From: Ignavibacteriales bacterium
Lineage (GTDB): Bacteria; Bacteroidota; Ignavibacteria; Ignavibacteriales; Ignavibacteriaceae
Direction of reading: 5' to 3'
DNA: 64,000 bases
Assembly: GCA_015709675.1 (NCBI GenBank)
Contig: CP054182.1
Span: 434,001-498,000, forward strand
In this document: positions 36,818 to 45,692 of the stretch, one piece after another
How the letters are laid out: each line of letters opens with the position of its first letter
Position numbering within the stretch: the first letter of the stretch is position 1
Notes under the pieces: model-generated
Told to the model about the DNA's origin: nothing
Seen by the model: the letters and a program-made list of their open reading frames with translations, nothing else
The model's database searches: none
Program-made: the position numbers and the translations under genes

Positions 36818-37549
36818 ATGGTGAATAAAATTCAGATTACTATGGAATTCACCGAGTATTTTACCAACATCATGGCCGCCCTTATTTTCGGATCTCTCAT
36901 CGGGCTTGAACGTCAGTTTCAGTTAAAGGAAGCAGGGCTGCGCACCAATGCGCTTGTTGCTCTTGGTTCCTCCATGTTTATTTCAATGACATTTTTATTT
37001 CCCGGCAATCCTGATGTCACGCGAATAGCGGCACAGATTGTTACCGGTATTGGTTTTCTTGGCGCGGGTATTATGTTTAAGGAAGGCGCAACCGTTAAAG
37101 GCCTTAACACTGCTGCCACCGTCTGGTGCACCGCGGCAATCGGCTCACTTGCAGGTGCGGGATTTATCCGCCATGCAGCAGCAGCAACCGGTCTGATTAT
37201 CATCACGCATATTATTCTTCGCCCCCTTGCAAACAAAATAAAAGGAACACACGGTAAAGAGACCGGCGTGGGGTATCAGTATTTCATCAACACCCATTGC
37301 GTTAAAGCCCAGGAGATGTCCGTGCGCACCTTCCTGCTCCGCGCTGTGGTTGATCAGGATATACTGCTTCAGTCAATCGAAACCAAAAAAACTCCTGATC
37401 CCGGCACCATGGAAGTAAATGCAGTTGTGTATCTGCGTCACCGCAATGATGATGAGATTGAAAAACTGCTCGCAAAAATGATGATTGAGCCGGGTGTGGT
37501 CAGCGTGAAGTGGACTTCAGAGGAGATAGGGCAGAATGATGATATTTAG
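36818..37549 (+). CDS. MgtC/SapB-family membrane protein
   Basis: The 243-residue protein has four or five transmembrane helices and the family core LIFGSLIGLERQ, GLRTNALVALGSS, IVTGIGFLGAGIMFKEG and VKGLNTAATVWCTAAIGSLA. A cytoplasmic domain (about 150-243) has an ACT-like pattern. MgtC-type proteins modulate ATP synthase or magnesium/phosphate adaptation in other bacteria. Starts at 36818 or 36842 (MEFTEYF) are both possible; neither shows a strong ribosome site. The stop overlaps the META-domain gene by 14 bp, suggesting an operon. Confidence 0.88.
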   Translation: MVNKIQITMEFTEYFTNIMAALIFGSLIGLERQFQLKEAGLRTNALVALGSSMFISMTFLFPGNPDVTRIAAQIVTGIGFLGAGIMFKEGATVKGLNTAATVWCTAAIGSLAGAGFIRHAAAATGLIIITHIILRPLANKIKGTHGKETGVGYQYFINTHCVKAQEMSVRTFLLRAVVDQDILLQSIETKKTPDPGTMEVNAVVYLRHRNDDEIEKLLAKMMIEPGVVSVKWTSEEIGQNDDI

Positions 37550-37958
37550 CAAATCCGGCGCGGCATTGCTGCTTCTTGCCGCGGCAGTATATATCACCGG
37601 CTGTATCTCATCCAGGCAAAACGAAACCCCCGTTCCTTTCGGAGGAAAATGGCTCCTGATAGAAATGAAAGAACGGGCGGAAATTCCGCAGGGTACCTTC
37701 CTCTTTGTAAATACAGAAAGCTCCTCATTTCAGCTGTCGGCGGGATGCAACTCCTTTAACGGAGGATATCAGACCGAAGGAGAAAAAATAACCTTTGAAC
37801 CGCCGGCCGGCACAAAAAAATTCTGCGGAGAGCTTACGGAGTTTGAATCATTGTATGTGCGTCTGCTTACCAGCGCGGCCGAAGCCCAGATTAAACGGAA
37901 CGTACTGCAGCTTTATCTGAACGGCGAACTGGTTCTTGCTTTCAGGAAAGATGATTAA
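37536..37958 (+). CDS. META-domain lipoprotein (HslJ-like)
   Basis: The 140-residue protein has a lipobox AAAVYITGC with C23. A META domain follows with GGKWLLIEM near its start, SSFQLSAGCNSFNGGYQTEG with the paired glycines and the C-N-x-F core, and TKKFCGELTEFESLY, then LYLNGELVLAFRK. HslJ-type META proteins are small envelope proteins tied to heat-shock or novobiocin tolerance in E. coli. It starts inside the MgtC-like gene, so translation is likely coupled. Confidence 0.8.
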   Translation: MMIFSKSGAALLLLAAAVYITGCISSRQNETPVPFGGKWLLIEMKERAEIPQGTFLFVNTESSSFQLSAGCNSFNGGYQTEGEKITFEPPAGTKKFCGELTEFESLYVRLLTSAAEAQIKRNVLQLYLNGELVLAFRKDD

Positions 37959-37991
37959 CGGATTAACCCGGCAGGAAAGGAATCAGTCCGC

Positions 37992-38414
37992 GTGACAGAA
38001 GAAAGAAAAAAATGGGAGGATATATACCGGGCCACTGATTACGTCTGCCCCGAAGCGGGCATCACCCTGATTCCGGGAGAGCCCTGCGCAATCCTCGGAC
38101 AGCTCACCTCCGGCTTTGACGAAAAAGGGTATGCTTTTATTACCGCCTGGAATCCGGGTTCGGAGCCCGTTTCATCAGCACAAAACCGGAAGCAAAATTC
38201 TCTTCTTGAAGAAAGAATCACGCAGGGGCGGTATATATACTTTGAGGGAAAAGGCATTCCGCGTGAAGAAGGATGGGAGCCGGAAGACAGCTATCTGATA
38301 CTCGGCATTAAAAAAAATGAAGCTCTGGCACTGGGAAAAGAGTTCGGTCAGAGAGCAATTCTCTGCGGCTATGGCAGCGGAAAAACCGAGCTGCTCTTTA
38401 TCGAAGATTTTTGA
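37992..38414 (+). CDS. DUF3293 domain protein
   Basis: The 140-residue cytoplasmic protein starts at GTG 37992 with AGGAAAGGAA upstream. It shows the DUF3293 signature FITAWNPGSEPVSSAQN, then LLEERI, then GWEPEDSYLILGI and a glycine-rich end. The function of this family is not known. It is 33 bp downstream of the META gene and 9 bp upstream of the LOG-family gene, in a row of small same-strand genes. Confidence 0.75.
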   Translation: MTEERKKWEDIYRATDYVCPEAGITLIPGEPCAILGQLTSGFDEKGYAFITAWNPGSEPVSSAQNRKQNSLLEERITQGRYIYFEGKGIPREEGWEPEDSYLILGIKKNEALALGKEFGQRAILCGYGSGKTELLFIEDF

Positions 38415-38423
38415 GGAAAACAC

Positions 38424-38942
38424 ATGAGGTACATAACACTTTTTGGCAGCTCCCTTCCTTCCGAAGGGGATGAACAGTACACCATCGCTTATGAAACAGG
38501 ACGGAGGATTGCTGAAGCGGGATTTGGAGTCTGTTCCGGCGGCAACAAAGGCATCATGGAAGCAGCCTCCCGCGGGGCTGTTGAGGCTGGAGGTGAAGCA
38601 TTGGGTATAACAGTTTCAGCTTTTCCGAATTCAAACCCATATCTCACATCAAAGATTGAGTGCCCCTCCCTTTTTGAACGCATTACCAGACTTATAGAAT
38701 ATGGCGATGCATATATCATTCTGCAGGGGGGAACCGGCACCCTGCTTGAGCTTTCAGCCGTGTGGGAACTGATTAATAAAGGCCTCCTTCCGAGAAAACC
38801 CGCGGCGGCACATTCCCCTCTCTGGAGCAATATCATCCCCCTGATGGAAGAACAGATAATCCGCGAAGGCAGGTTAACAGGATTGGTCAGAACATTTGAT
38901 GATCACCGCGCAATGACGGAATATATACTCGGTGAATTATGA
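38424..38942 (+). CDS. LOG-family / TIGR00725-like nucleotide-sugar-bond hydrolase homologue
   Basis: The 172-residue Rossmann-like protein has VCSGGNKGIMEAASRGAVEA (matching the GGG-x-G-LM-G region of LOG proteins) and the catalytic motif L-Q-G-G-T-G-T-L-L-E at 100-109. LOG-type phosphoribohydrolases release cytokinin-like bases from nucleoside monophosphates, while TIGR00725 members are of uncertain role. The SGG-N-K variation places it nearer the latter. Heptamers start at its stop codon. Confidence 0.75.
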   Translation: MRYITLFGSSLPSEGDEQYTIAYETGRRIAEAGFGVCSGGNKGIMEAASRGAVEAGGEALGITVSAFPNSNPYLTSKIECPSLFERITRLIEYGDAYIILQGGTGTLLELSAVWELINKGLLPRKPAAAHSPLWSNIIPLMEEQIIREGRLTGLVRTFDDHRAMTEYILGEL

Positions 38943-38965
38943 AGTATGAAGTATGAATTATGAAT
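38938..38965 (+). repeat. Four TATGAAN heptamers containing a stop codon
   Basis: TATGAAG, TATGAAG, TATGAAT and TATGAAT; the gene's TGA (38940-38942) is inside unit 1. Confidence 0.8.
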
Positions 38966-39124
38966 TTCCGGGGTATCGTATTCTGCGATAGCTTCTTCCT
39001 CTGCGTTAATCTGCGAAATCTGCGGGAAAATTCTTCCTCTGCGTTAATCTGCTTTAAACTTCTGCCTCTGCTATACTCTGCAAAACAACCTGCTTACTCT
39101 GCATGTAATATCCCTAAAACAAAA

Positions 39125-39153
39125 AACCCCGGCTCTTTGGGAACCGGGGTTTT
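39125..39153. terminator. Bidirectional terminator
   Basis: ACCCCGG (39126-39132) pairs with CCGGGGT (39144-39150), with A run before and TTTT after. Serves the LOG gene (plus) and the DUF4920 gene (minus). Confidence 0.85.
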
Positions 39154-39171
39154 ATCATAAATAATACGTTC

Positions 39172-39654
39172 TTATTTCAAATCAGCAATTTCAGCGCCGA
39201 TACCTTTTATCTGATAGATAACCATCGGACCGGTAACGGTTGAAGGATCAAAATCTTTTCCTGCATCTTCAGCGAGGTGCTGCATATATTCAATTGCGGA
39301 TTCATGGTCAAGGTCAATCTTATAGACAAGCCCTTCAACCAAAGCTTTTTTTCCTGCTGCTTCCATCGGGAAAACAATTTCACCGTCTTTTACTTTAATT
39401 TTAATTTTGCCGTCTTTGTCGCTTTTTAATTCCATCCAGCATCCGGCAGCTGAGCAGACATCAATTACTTCCCCTTCAACAAGAACTTTTTTTCCGACAA
39501 ATGACTCAGGGTCAGCCAGAATATCAGAAATTTTTGTTTTTTCGGTCATGGTAATCTGTTCGCCGAATTTCTTGCTGTCTCCGGTTAAATTGCACGCGGT
39601 GGTAAAGGTGAAGGTGAGAATAAGAAAAGTAAAAAGAGAAAAAAGTGTTTTCAT
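39172..39654 (-). CDS. DUF4920 lipoprotein (OB-fold-like)
   Basis: The 160-residue protein has a signal ending in lipobox FTTAC with C21. The DUF4920 domain reads VGKKVLVEGEVIDVCSAAGC, then WMELKSDKDGKIKIKVKDGE, IVFPMEAAGKKALVEGLVYK. The paired Cys in VCSAAGCWM is a conserved family feature that may bind metal. The family is found mainly in Bacteroidetes and relatives and its function is unknown. It appears monocistronic. Confidence 0.8.
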   Translation of the reverse strand: MKTLFSLFTFLILTFTFTTACNLTGDSKKFGEQITMTEKTKISDILADPESFVGKKVLVEGEVIDVCSAAGCWMELKSDKDGKIKIKVKDGEIVFPMEAAGKKALVEGLVYKIDLDHESAIEYMQHLAEDAGKDFDPSTVTGPMVIYQIKGIGAEIADLK

Positions 39655-39696
39655 TGGTATTTCCTGAATTTTAGACTGGAAATATACCCAAATCCC

Positions 39697-39894
39697 CTAA
39701 TATGGACAATGCCGGCAGCCGGAATTGCAGCATGCACCCCTCCGCCGGTGAAACAGCTCGGTGAAAACGCTGAATCCGGTTACCGGATCCTTATAGGTAA
39801 TCTCCCCCTGCTCAACCGCCTCCCGGTGCAGCCGTTCTATTTCCTGCTGCCGGGTGTCCTGTTTCTTTTGTTGATCGCTGTTGTTCTTATCCAT
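39697..39894 (-). CDS. DUF5522 small cysteine-rich protein
   Basis: The 65-residue protein ends in the DUF5522 signature: FTELFHRRRGACCNSGCRHC-PY, with C55, C56, C60 and C63. The N-terminal 25 residues are charged and helical. Four close cysteines suggest a metal-binding knuckle. The family is short and widely spread in the FCB group; its role is not known. It is divergent from the CHASE2 regulator at 39931. Confidence 0.8.
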   Translation of the reverse strand: MDKNNSDQQKKQDTRQQEIERLHREAVEQGEITYKDPVTGFSVFTELFHRRRGACCNSGCRHCPY

Positions 39895-39930
39895 ATCCTG
39901 AGGAAAAATAACTGATTTTTATAGTAAATT

Positions 39931-42393
39931 GTGAAAGTAATTTATAAAGAGATTCCGGAATTCTTCAGAGTGACGAATAATTTTTCTTCTGCCGGCAGTA
40001 CTTCACTGCGGATTATTCCTGCTGTTATTATTACACTCTTTGTCCTTCTTTTCAGAACTTCATTTGAGCCGTCCGACCTCACTCTTTCCTCTTCCTTAAC
40101 ACCCGGCTTTATGAAAAATGTTCCCGATACCAATATCGTGGTCATAACCATCACCGGAACGGATATTGACGGACTCGGGGGATTTCCCCTCAAGCGCAGC
40201 TATTATGCACTCCTGACCCGCACCCTCAAGAAATATGAGGTGAAAACCATAGGATTTGAGCTGCTTTTCGCCCGGTCAGCCACAGAGACTGATTACTATG
40301 ACCAGCTTTTTCAGCAGGAGATAACTGCCGCGGGGAATGTTGTTCTATCAGCTTTTGCCCCTGACAGCCGGATAAGCGGCGGAAAGGTTACCGCGGATTC
40401 ACTCATCCTGCCGGCTTTTAAAGCAGCAGCTTCCGGACATCTGAATTACCAACAGGAACCCACCGCCTCCATTCCCGTGAATCTGATTTCAGGCAATATC
40501 CTTATCCCTTCTTTTTCCTCAGCTGTTACCGGAGCTGCGGACAAGGATGATATGCTGCAGGTAAATTTCTTCAATACGTTTTCCTCGTTCCGGCGGCTTT
40601 CATTGCTGGAGTTTTTCCGCCTTGATACCTCAAACCCCGACTCTCTTTCTTTTCTGAAAGACAAGATTATCCTGACCGGTGTTACCGATGAAAAGTTCAC
40701 CGCTAAGATTCACTCCTGGCAGGAAGGGGATGTGCCGGGACTGGCGCTTCACGCATTCGCCGCCGACAATCTGCTGAACAGCAGGGCTCTGAACGGAAGT
40801 ATATATATACCTCTGCTTATTCTCGCGGGCATTCTCTTCCCCGGCATCTGGTTCCTGAGCATGAACAGGAGTCTCCGCGTCCGGCTGGCCGTTCTCTTCG
40901 GTTCTGCCGCCATTCTTGCGGCCCTCTTTGTGATTCTGGCCTCATCCGTATATATTGTTCCCCTCACGGCATTAGTTATATATACCGTTACAGCGGCCGG
41001 AGGAGAACTGATTATCTCCCTGTTCCGCGAGAAGGAATCGGCCCGCGCGTCTTTGGGCGAGCTTGAAAGTCTGCGCCTGCTCCTTGACCGCAAAACCCGC
41101 CAGCTTGAGCAGCTTGAGGCCGGTTCTTCAGAAAAGCAGGATACCGGCAGCCATGAACTTATCGCTTCTCTTAAATCGGAAATCGAAAAACTCCGCTCTT
41201 CGGTCAGGGATGAAGAAATAGCCGAACCCGGCTCCGCGGATCAGCAGTATATATCATTTGAAGGAATGGTCTTCCGCTCCCAGGCGATGAAGCAGACGGT
41301 GAACCTGATTAAGAAATTCGCGCCGTCGGATGAAACGGTGCTGATTATCGGGGAAAGCGGAACGGGAAAAGAACTCACCGCAAAAGCACTGCATACTCTT
41401 TCCGCCCGAAGTTCGAAACCCTTTTTGGCGGTCAACTGCGGCGCGTTATCAGAATCCCTTCTGGAAAGTGAACTCTTCGGCCATGTGAAAGGGGCCTTCA
41501 CCGGAGCCGCGGCTGATAAGCCGGGCAGGTTTGAAACAGCCGACCAGGGTACCATATTTCTTGATGAGATAGGCGAGATATCAGAAAATTTTCAGGTGAA
41601 ACTTCTCCGTGTGCTTCAGGAAGGAACTCTTGAGCGGGTCGGCTCTTCAAAAACAATTAAAGTTGATGTCCGCGTAATAGCCGCCACCAATAAAAATCTT
41701 GAGCGGGCCGTTAAAGAAGGAAAATTCAGACAGGATTTGTATTACCGCCTGAACATCCTCCGGATAAATCTTCCGCCGCTGCGCGAAAGGAAGGAAGATA
41801 TATATCCGCTGGTGCAGAACTTCATAGCGCAGTCAGGGCAGGAACTGAAGATCTCCGTTGCCGCCTCGGAAGCGCTTCAGGCAGGCGAATGGCACGGCAA
41901 TGTGCGGGAGCTGGAATCCGTCATCAAACGCGCGCTGGTATTTGCCCGCGGAGAAAAGAAATCAGTAATTACTCTAGCTGATCTTCCGCCTGAATTAACA
42001 AAAAACTTTTCCCTAAGCTATGAGGAAATTGTTCTGCAGTCTCTGCGTGAAAAAGGATTCGGCCATTCATCATTCACGGAAACAGCAAAAGAACTGGGCA
42101 CCGGCAGAACACTTATCAACGAACATTTCCGCGGAGTGGTCCTCAGAACGCTCTCAGAACAGCAGTATGATATTGGTAAAACAGCTTCTCTTGTTGCTGA
42201 TACCCCGGATCAGGCAGTGATAGAAAAAGTCCGTGATAAAATTGATACTATTCTGGAAAACATCCGGCAGGATGCAGCCCCTCTGAAGGGTATGCACCTC
42301 TCGGAAGTTAAATCTAAGCTCAGCGCTAAATACCGGAATCTCCCGAAAAAATTCCATGAGTATCTGGATGAAACTGTTCAGCGGTATATATAG
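39931..42393 (+). CDS. CHASE2-containing membrane sigma54-dependent regulator
   Basis: The 820-residue protein starts at GTG 39931. It has a helix (about 27-42), a periplasmic CHASE2 domain (about 43-290), three further helices (about 292-366), a coiled coil (about 370-432) and a sigma54 AAA+ domain (about 442-670). Walker A is GESGTGKE (474-481), the sigma54-contact loop is GAFTGA (521-526) and Walker B is FLDEIGE (543-549). R-finger regions RQDLYYRLN and NVREL are present. The C-terminal ~150 residues do not end in a normal Fis helix-turn-helix; FTETAKELGTGRTLINEHF could be a divergent one. A one-component, membrane-tethered activator is unusual. Confidence 0.85.
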   Translation: MKVIYKEIPEFFRVTNNFSSAGSTSLRIIPAVIITLFVLLFRTSFEPSDLTLSSSLTPGFMKNVPDTNIVVITITGTDIDGLGGFPLKRSYYALLTRTLKKYEVKTIGFELLFARSATETDYYDQLFQQEITAAGNVVLSAFAPDSRISGGKVTADSLILPAFKAAASGHLNYQQEPTASIPVNLISGNILIPSFSSAVTGAADKDDMLQVNFFNTFSSFRRLSLLEFFRLDTSNPDSLSFLKDKIILTGVTDEKFTAKIHSWQEGDVPGLALHAFAADNLLNSRALNGSIYIPLLILAGILFPGIWFLSMNRSLRVRLAVLFGSAAILAALFVILASSVYIVPLTALVIYTVTAAGGELIISLFREKESARASLGELESLRLLLDRKTRQLEQLEAGSSEKQDTGSHELIASLKSEIEKLRSSVRDEEIAEPGSADQQYISFEGMVFRSQAMKQTVNLIKKFAPSDETVLIIGESGTGKELTAKALHTLSARSSKPFLAVNCGALSESLLESELFGHVKGAFTGAAADKPGRFETADQGTIFLDEIGEISENFQVKLLRVLQEGTLERVGSSKTIKVDVRVIAATNKNLERAVKEGKFRQDLYYRLNILRINLPPLRERKEDIYPLVQNFIAQSGQELKISVAASEALQAGEWHGNVRELESVIKRALVFARGEKKSVITLADLPPELTKNFSLSYEEIVLQSLREKGFGHSSFTETAKELGTGRTLINEHFRGVVLRTLSEQQYDIGKTASLVADTPDQAVIEKVRDKIDTILENIRQDAAPLKGMHLSEVKSKLSAKYRNLPKKFHEYLDETVQRYI

Positions 42394-44329
42394 CGCCGGG
42401 CTGATACTTCTCCTGCTGCTGAGCCCCACTCTCTCCGCGCAGACACTCTCTGTAGGAGCGGGCGATATTCACTGCTTTAAATTACACCCCTCGCCTCCGG
42501 CCTCTGTGCCGCAGGGTGACCCTAATATTGACGCGGTCTATTACGCTATTAATATGGATATTGATTATCCCGCAAGAAGAATAACCGGTTCAACCAGTAT
42601 CGGCTTTAAGGCGCTTGTTCCGGGACTTCAGGAGATATATATTAATCTGACGAATACTCTGGCGTGTGACTCTGTTATCTGGCAGAATACCTCGCTTCCT
42701 TTTACTCATAGTTCGGATAAAGTCAGTTTCACTCTTCCCTCACCCCTTTCCCTGAACGAACGGACTGATGTTACCATCTACTATGACGGCGTACCTTCTT
42801 CAACCGGATTCGGCAGTTTCACTTTCGGCAGTATGTATAATCATCCCTCAGTCTGGTCACTCAGCGAACCCTACGGCTCATCGGACTGGTGGGCTAATAA
42901 AAATTCCGTGGATGATAAGGCAGACTCGGCAGATATCATAATCATCTGCGATACATCCTTTACCGCGGTTTCAAACGGCCTGCTTATTTCAAAAACCATA
43001 ACCGGCTCAAAAGCACGCTGGCACTGGAGCACACGCTACCCCATCGCTAATTATCTTATCTCTGTGGCTATCTCTAATTACTCTCTCTATCAGAACTGGT
43101 TCAGATATACTGCAAACGATTCACTCCCCATTGTTCACTATCTTGTCCCTGAGATCATTAATGACCTGATACCCCAGCTTGACAAAACCGTTGAGATGAT
43201 GAAACTTTTCACCGGACTGTTTGGCGAGTACCCGTTCATCAGGGAGAAATATGGCCATGCACAGTTCGGCAGGGGCGGAGGCATGGAGCATCAGACCATC
43301 TCATCCATGGCGCGGTTTGATGACGGCATAATCGCCCACGAACTCGCGCATCAGTGGTATGGCGATAAAGTCACCAACCGGACCTGGCAGGATATCTGGC
43401 TGCATGAGGGTTTTGCCACCTACTCGGAAGGTCTCTGGTATGAATATCTAAACAAAGAATGGCTTAAGGAGTATATGTCTCTCAGGGCAGTGCCCGCCCG
43501 TGCGGCAGAAGGGACTATTCTTGTTCAGGATGTGCAGAATGTGTTTTCCATATTCGACTTCAACCGCACCTATGCAAAAGCATCATGGGTAGTTCACATG
43601 CTGCGCACTATCACCGGTGACAGCGCATTCTTTCAGATAATCAGAGAGTTCCACAATGCACCGGGACTGGCATACGGAAACGCATCCACTTCCGATCTTG
43701 AACAAATCGCCACTCGTATATACGGCTCATCACTTGCGTATTTCTTTGATCAATGGATAACCAAACCCGGCTACCCGAAATATCTTGTTACCTATAACAC
43801 TTCCCGTCTGATGACCGGAGGATCTAAAACGAGCATCACCATAGACCAGACAGCCAATACCGCAGGCGTGGTATTCCGCATGCCGCTCGATATAACCCTC
43901 AGCACTGCCTTGGGAGATACAACCCTTACGATTGATAACAACACCGCCATCCAGAGCACAGATATTATAACTCCTGCAGAACCCTTTCTTGTTCAGATAG
44001 ATCCTGAAGAGAAAATCCTGAAAGAAGTAAACATCACACGCCGCTACCCGGATGAACTCTTGCGTGACGGAATTCAGCTTTACAAGCCGTGGCCAAATCC
44101 GGCATCGGATAACATCAGCATCGGGTTTGAACTGATACAGACAAAGAAAATAACCGCGCGGATTTATTCACTGACGGGTGAACTGATCGCTGAATTAGCC
44201 AATGAAGAGCTCCCCGCCGGAGTATATACCTATCCGCTTACAGCCCGTACTATTTCGTCAGGAATATATATTATCCAGCTTTCCGCTGACGATAAGCAGT
44301 ACCGCCAGAAAATAGCAATTATCAGATAA
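42356..44329 (+). CDS. Secreted M1-family aminopeptidase with T9SS tail
   Basis: The 657-residue product begins MSIWMKLFSGIYSAGLILLL at 42356; ATG 42368 is equally possible. Both lie inside the preceding gene (26-38 bp overlap). The gluzincin site is H328-E-L-A-H332 with E351 in WLHEGFATYSE. The exopeptidase motif is GRGGGMEH (about 305-312) in place of GAMEN. An N-terminal M1 saddle (about 55-270) precedes it. The tail WPNPASDNISIGFELIQTKK, ending KIAIIR, is a T9SS type-A signal. It should remove N-terminal residues from peptides at the cell surface. Overlap with the regulator gene suggests co-transcription. Confidence 0.9.
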   Translation: MSIWMKLFSGIYSAGLILLLLLSPTLSAQTLSVGAGDIHCFKLHPSPPASVPQGDPNIDAVYYAINMDIDYPARRITGSTSIGFKALVPGLQEIYINLTNTLACDSVIWQNTSLPFTHSSDKVSFTLPSPLSLNERTDVTIYYDGVPSSTGFGSFTFGSMYNHPSVWSLSEPYGSSDWWANKNSVDDKADSADIIIICDTSFTAVSNGLLISKTITGSKARWHWSTRYPIANYLISVAISNYSLYQNWFRYTANDSLPIVHYLVPEIINDLIPQLDKTVEMMKLFTGLFGEYPFIREKYGHAQFGRGGGMEHQTISSMARFDDGIIAHELAHQWYGDKVTNRTWQDIWLHEGFATYSEGLWYEYLNKEWLKEYMSLRAVPARAAEGTILVQDVQNVFSIFDFNRTYAKASWVVHMLRTITGDSAFFQIIREFHNAPGLAYGNASTSDLEQIATRIYGSSLAYFFDQWITKPGYPKYLVTYNTSRLMTGGSKTSITIDQTANTAGVVFRMPLDITLSTALGDTTLTIDNNTAIQSTDIITPAEPFLVQIDPEEKILKEVNITRRYPDELLRDGIQLYKPWPNPASDNISIGFELIQTKKITARIYSLTGELIAELANEELPAGVYTYPLTARTISSGIYIIQLSADDKQYRQKIAIIR

Positions 44330-44810
44330 TTTTGCCGCACCCGCAGAGACAGGGCTCGGTGAGTCTCGGATATAACCTGGGCAGCCGGTGACCAATCAAG
44401 AGAATATCAGTTCAATCATAATTCATGCAAACCCGCGCAGAGGGTGACCATTTAATTGGGAAATCCTTAACCTGAAACTCGGCAGCGGGTGCGCTGGAAG
44501 ACTCTCCTACTATGCAGAGCATTATGGCAGTCGCGAACATATCCCATTTGATTCCCCCCCCCGACTATATTTATTAAACGAACCATCATCACAGCCGTAA
44601 TAGCTGCTATCTTTTGCCGAAAAATCGGAATTTTTACTTATTTTTCATTACGGGTTTGAAGCCGGTTCTCAGAGTTCCTGCTTGGTTTGGCTGGGTGTTC
44701 CCCTGGTTAACCCTCAAAAAATAGTGGAACTTATCGCTGTTTGGACTCCCAATTGAACAGGTCTTCTTTACCAGATTTTCAGAAAAATCAACTTTTAAAA
44801 ACAGTTTAGA
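44330..44810. other. Intergenic region upstream of the defence island
   Basis: No gene is supported. It contains a decayed module related to the 25-27 kb array (44418-44460) and a second, weaker fragment (about 44475-44500, GGCAGCGGGTGCGC). A C-run lies near 44557. It marks the left edge of the A+T-richer defence island. Confidence 0.5.
44418..44460. repeat. Solo, decayed module of the 57-bp array family
   Basis: ATAATTCATGCAAACCCGCG followed by CAGAGGGTGACCATTTAATTGG matches the ATTCATGCAAACCCGC and GGGTGACCCATTT parts of array type A, with a damaged palindrome. Confidence 0.55.
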
Positions 44811-45632
44811 ATGTCCGATCTTACATTTATAGAAAAAAAGCATCTTGAAGATTTGCTCGTAATGCATTCAGGATATGTACTGGATTTCTCTGACCGGACA
44901 TTTCGCGAATTCATTATTGATACTATTGGTTTGGATGTTTATGACGATAAATATTTGGGTGTCTCAGGGTCAAAGGCAAATCGGTTAAGACAATTAATTA
45001 AAATTGAACCGAATAATATTGTGGGAAAGTTACTCTCGGAATTATTAGACTACTGGTTGATACTAGCACAAAAGAATGTCTATGATTATGCTTCTAATGA
45101 GGCAACCTATAAGGAGTGTAAAAAAATTGCAGCTCGGCTAAAACAGGATAGTATAGTCGAGAATATTGACGCCATCCAACCCATAAATGATGACGGGGAT
45201 TTTGACCTTCTTGCCAAATCCATCCGTGAAAGTATTGAAAACAATCAGCCCGAAGCAGCGCTTGACCGCCTGCACACGTACAATGTTAAATTTTTTCGCG
45301 GACTATGCGAAAAACACTCTATTTCTTACGAAAAGTCTGATTCCCTTAACGCTTTATATGGTAAATACATAAAGTTTATTAATAGCACTGGATTTATTGA
45401 ATCTGAAATGGCTGAAAAAATCCTTAAATATTCTATTAATATAATGGACGCGTTCAATGACATCAGAAACTATAGGAGTTTTGCCCATGATAATCGGCTG
45501 CTTAATTATGAAGAAAGTCTTTTAATATGCAACAACGTTACAAGCACAATCAGATTTGTAAATTTTATTGAATCCTCTATTGAAAAGCAAAAACCAAAAG
45601 AAGAATTTAACATCAATGATTTACCTTTTTAA
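44811..45632 (+). CDS. Abortive-infection (Abi_C/AbiJ-like) HEPN-type protein
   Basis: The 273-residue protein has an N-terminal region GYVLDFSDRTFREFIIDTIG, then GSKANRLRQL, which is the common start of the AbiJ-like abortive-infection family. The C-terminal helical domain has R219-x6-H226 in DIRNYRSFAHDNRLL, an R-x(4-6)-H arrangement typical of HEPN ribonucleases. It lies 60 bp upstream of hsdM in the same direction. By family it would act as a suicidal RNase effector when phage is sensed. Whether it depends on the restriction system is inference. Confidence 0.7.
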   Translation: MSDLTFIEKKHLEDLLVMHSGYVLDFSDRTFREFIIDTIGLDVYDDKYLGVSGSKANRLRQLIKIEPNNIVGKLLSELLDYWLILAQKNVYDYASNEATYKECKKIAARLKQDSIVENIDAIQPINDDGDFDLLAKSIRESIENNQPEAALDRLHTYNVKFFRGLCEKHSISYEKSDSLNALYGKYIKFINSTGFIESEMAEKILKYSINIMDAFNDIRNYRSFAHDNRLLNYEESLLICNNVTSTIRFVNFIESSIEKQKPKEEFNINDLPF

Positions 45633-45692
45633 CAAAGCTCTTAATATTAAATTTACATAAAGGAAAGAATTTTTTAACTCTTTACAAACTCT

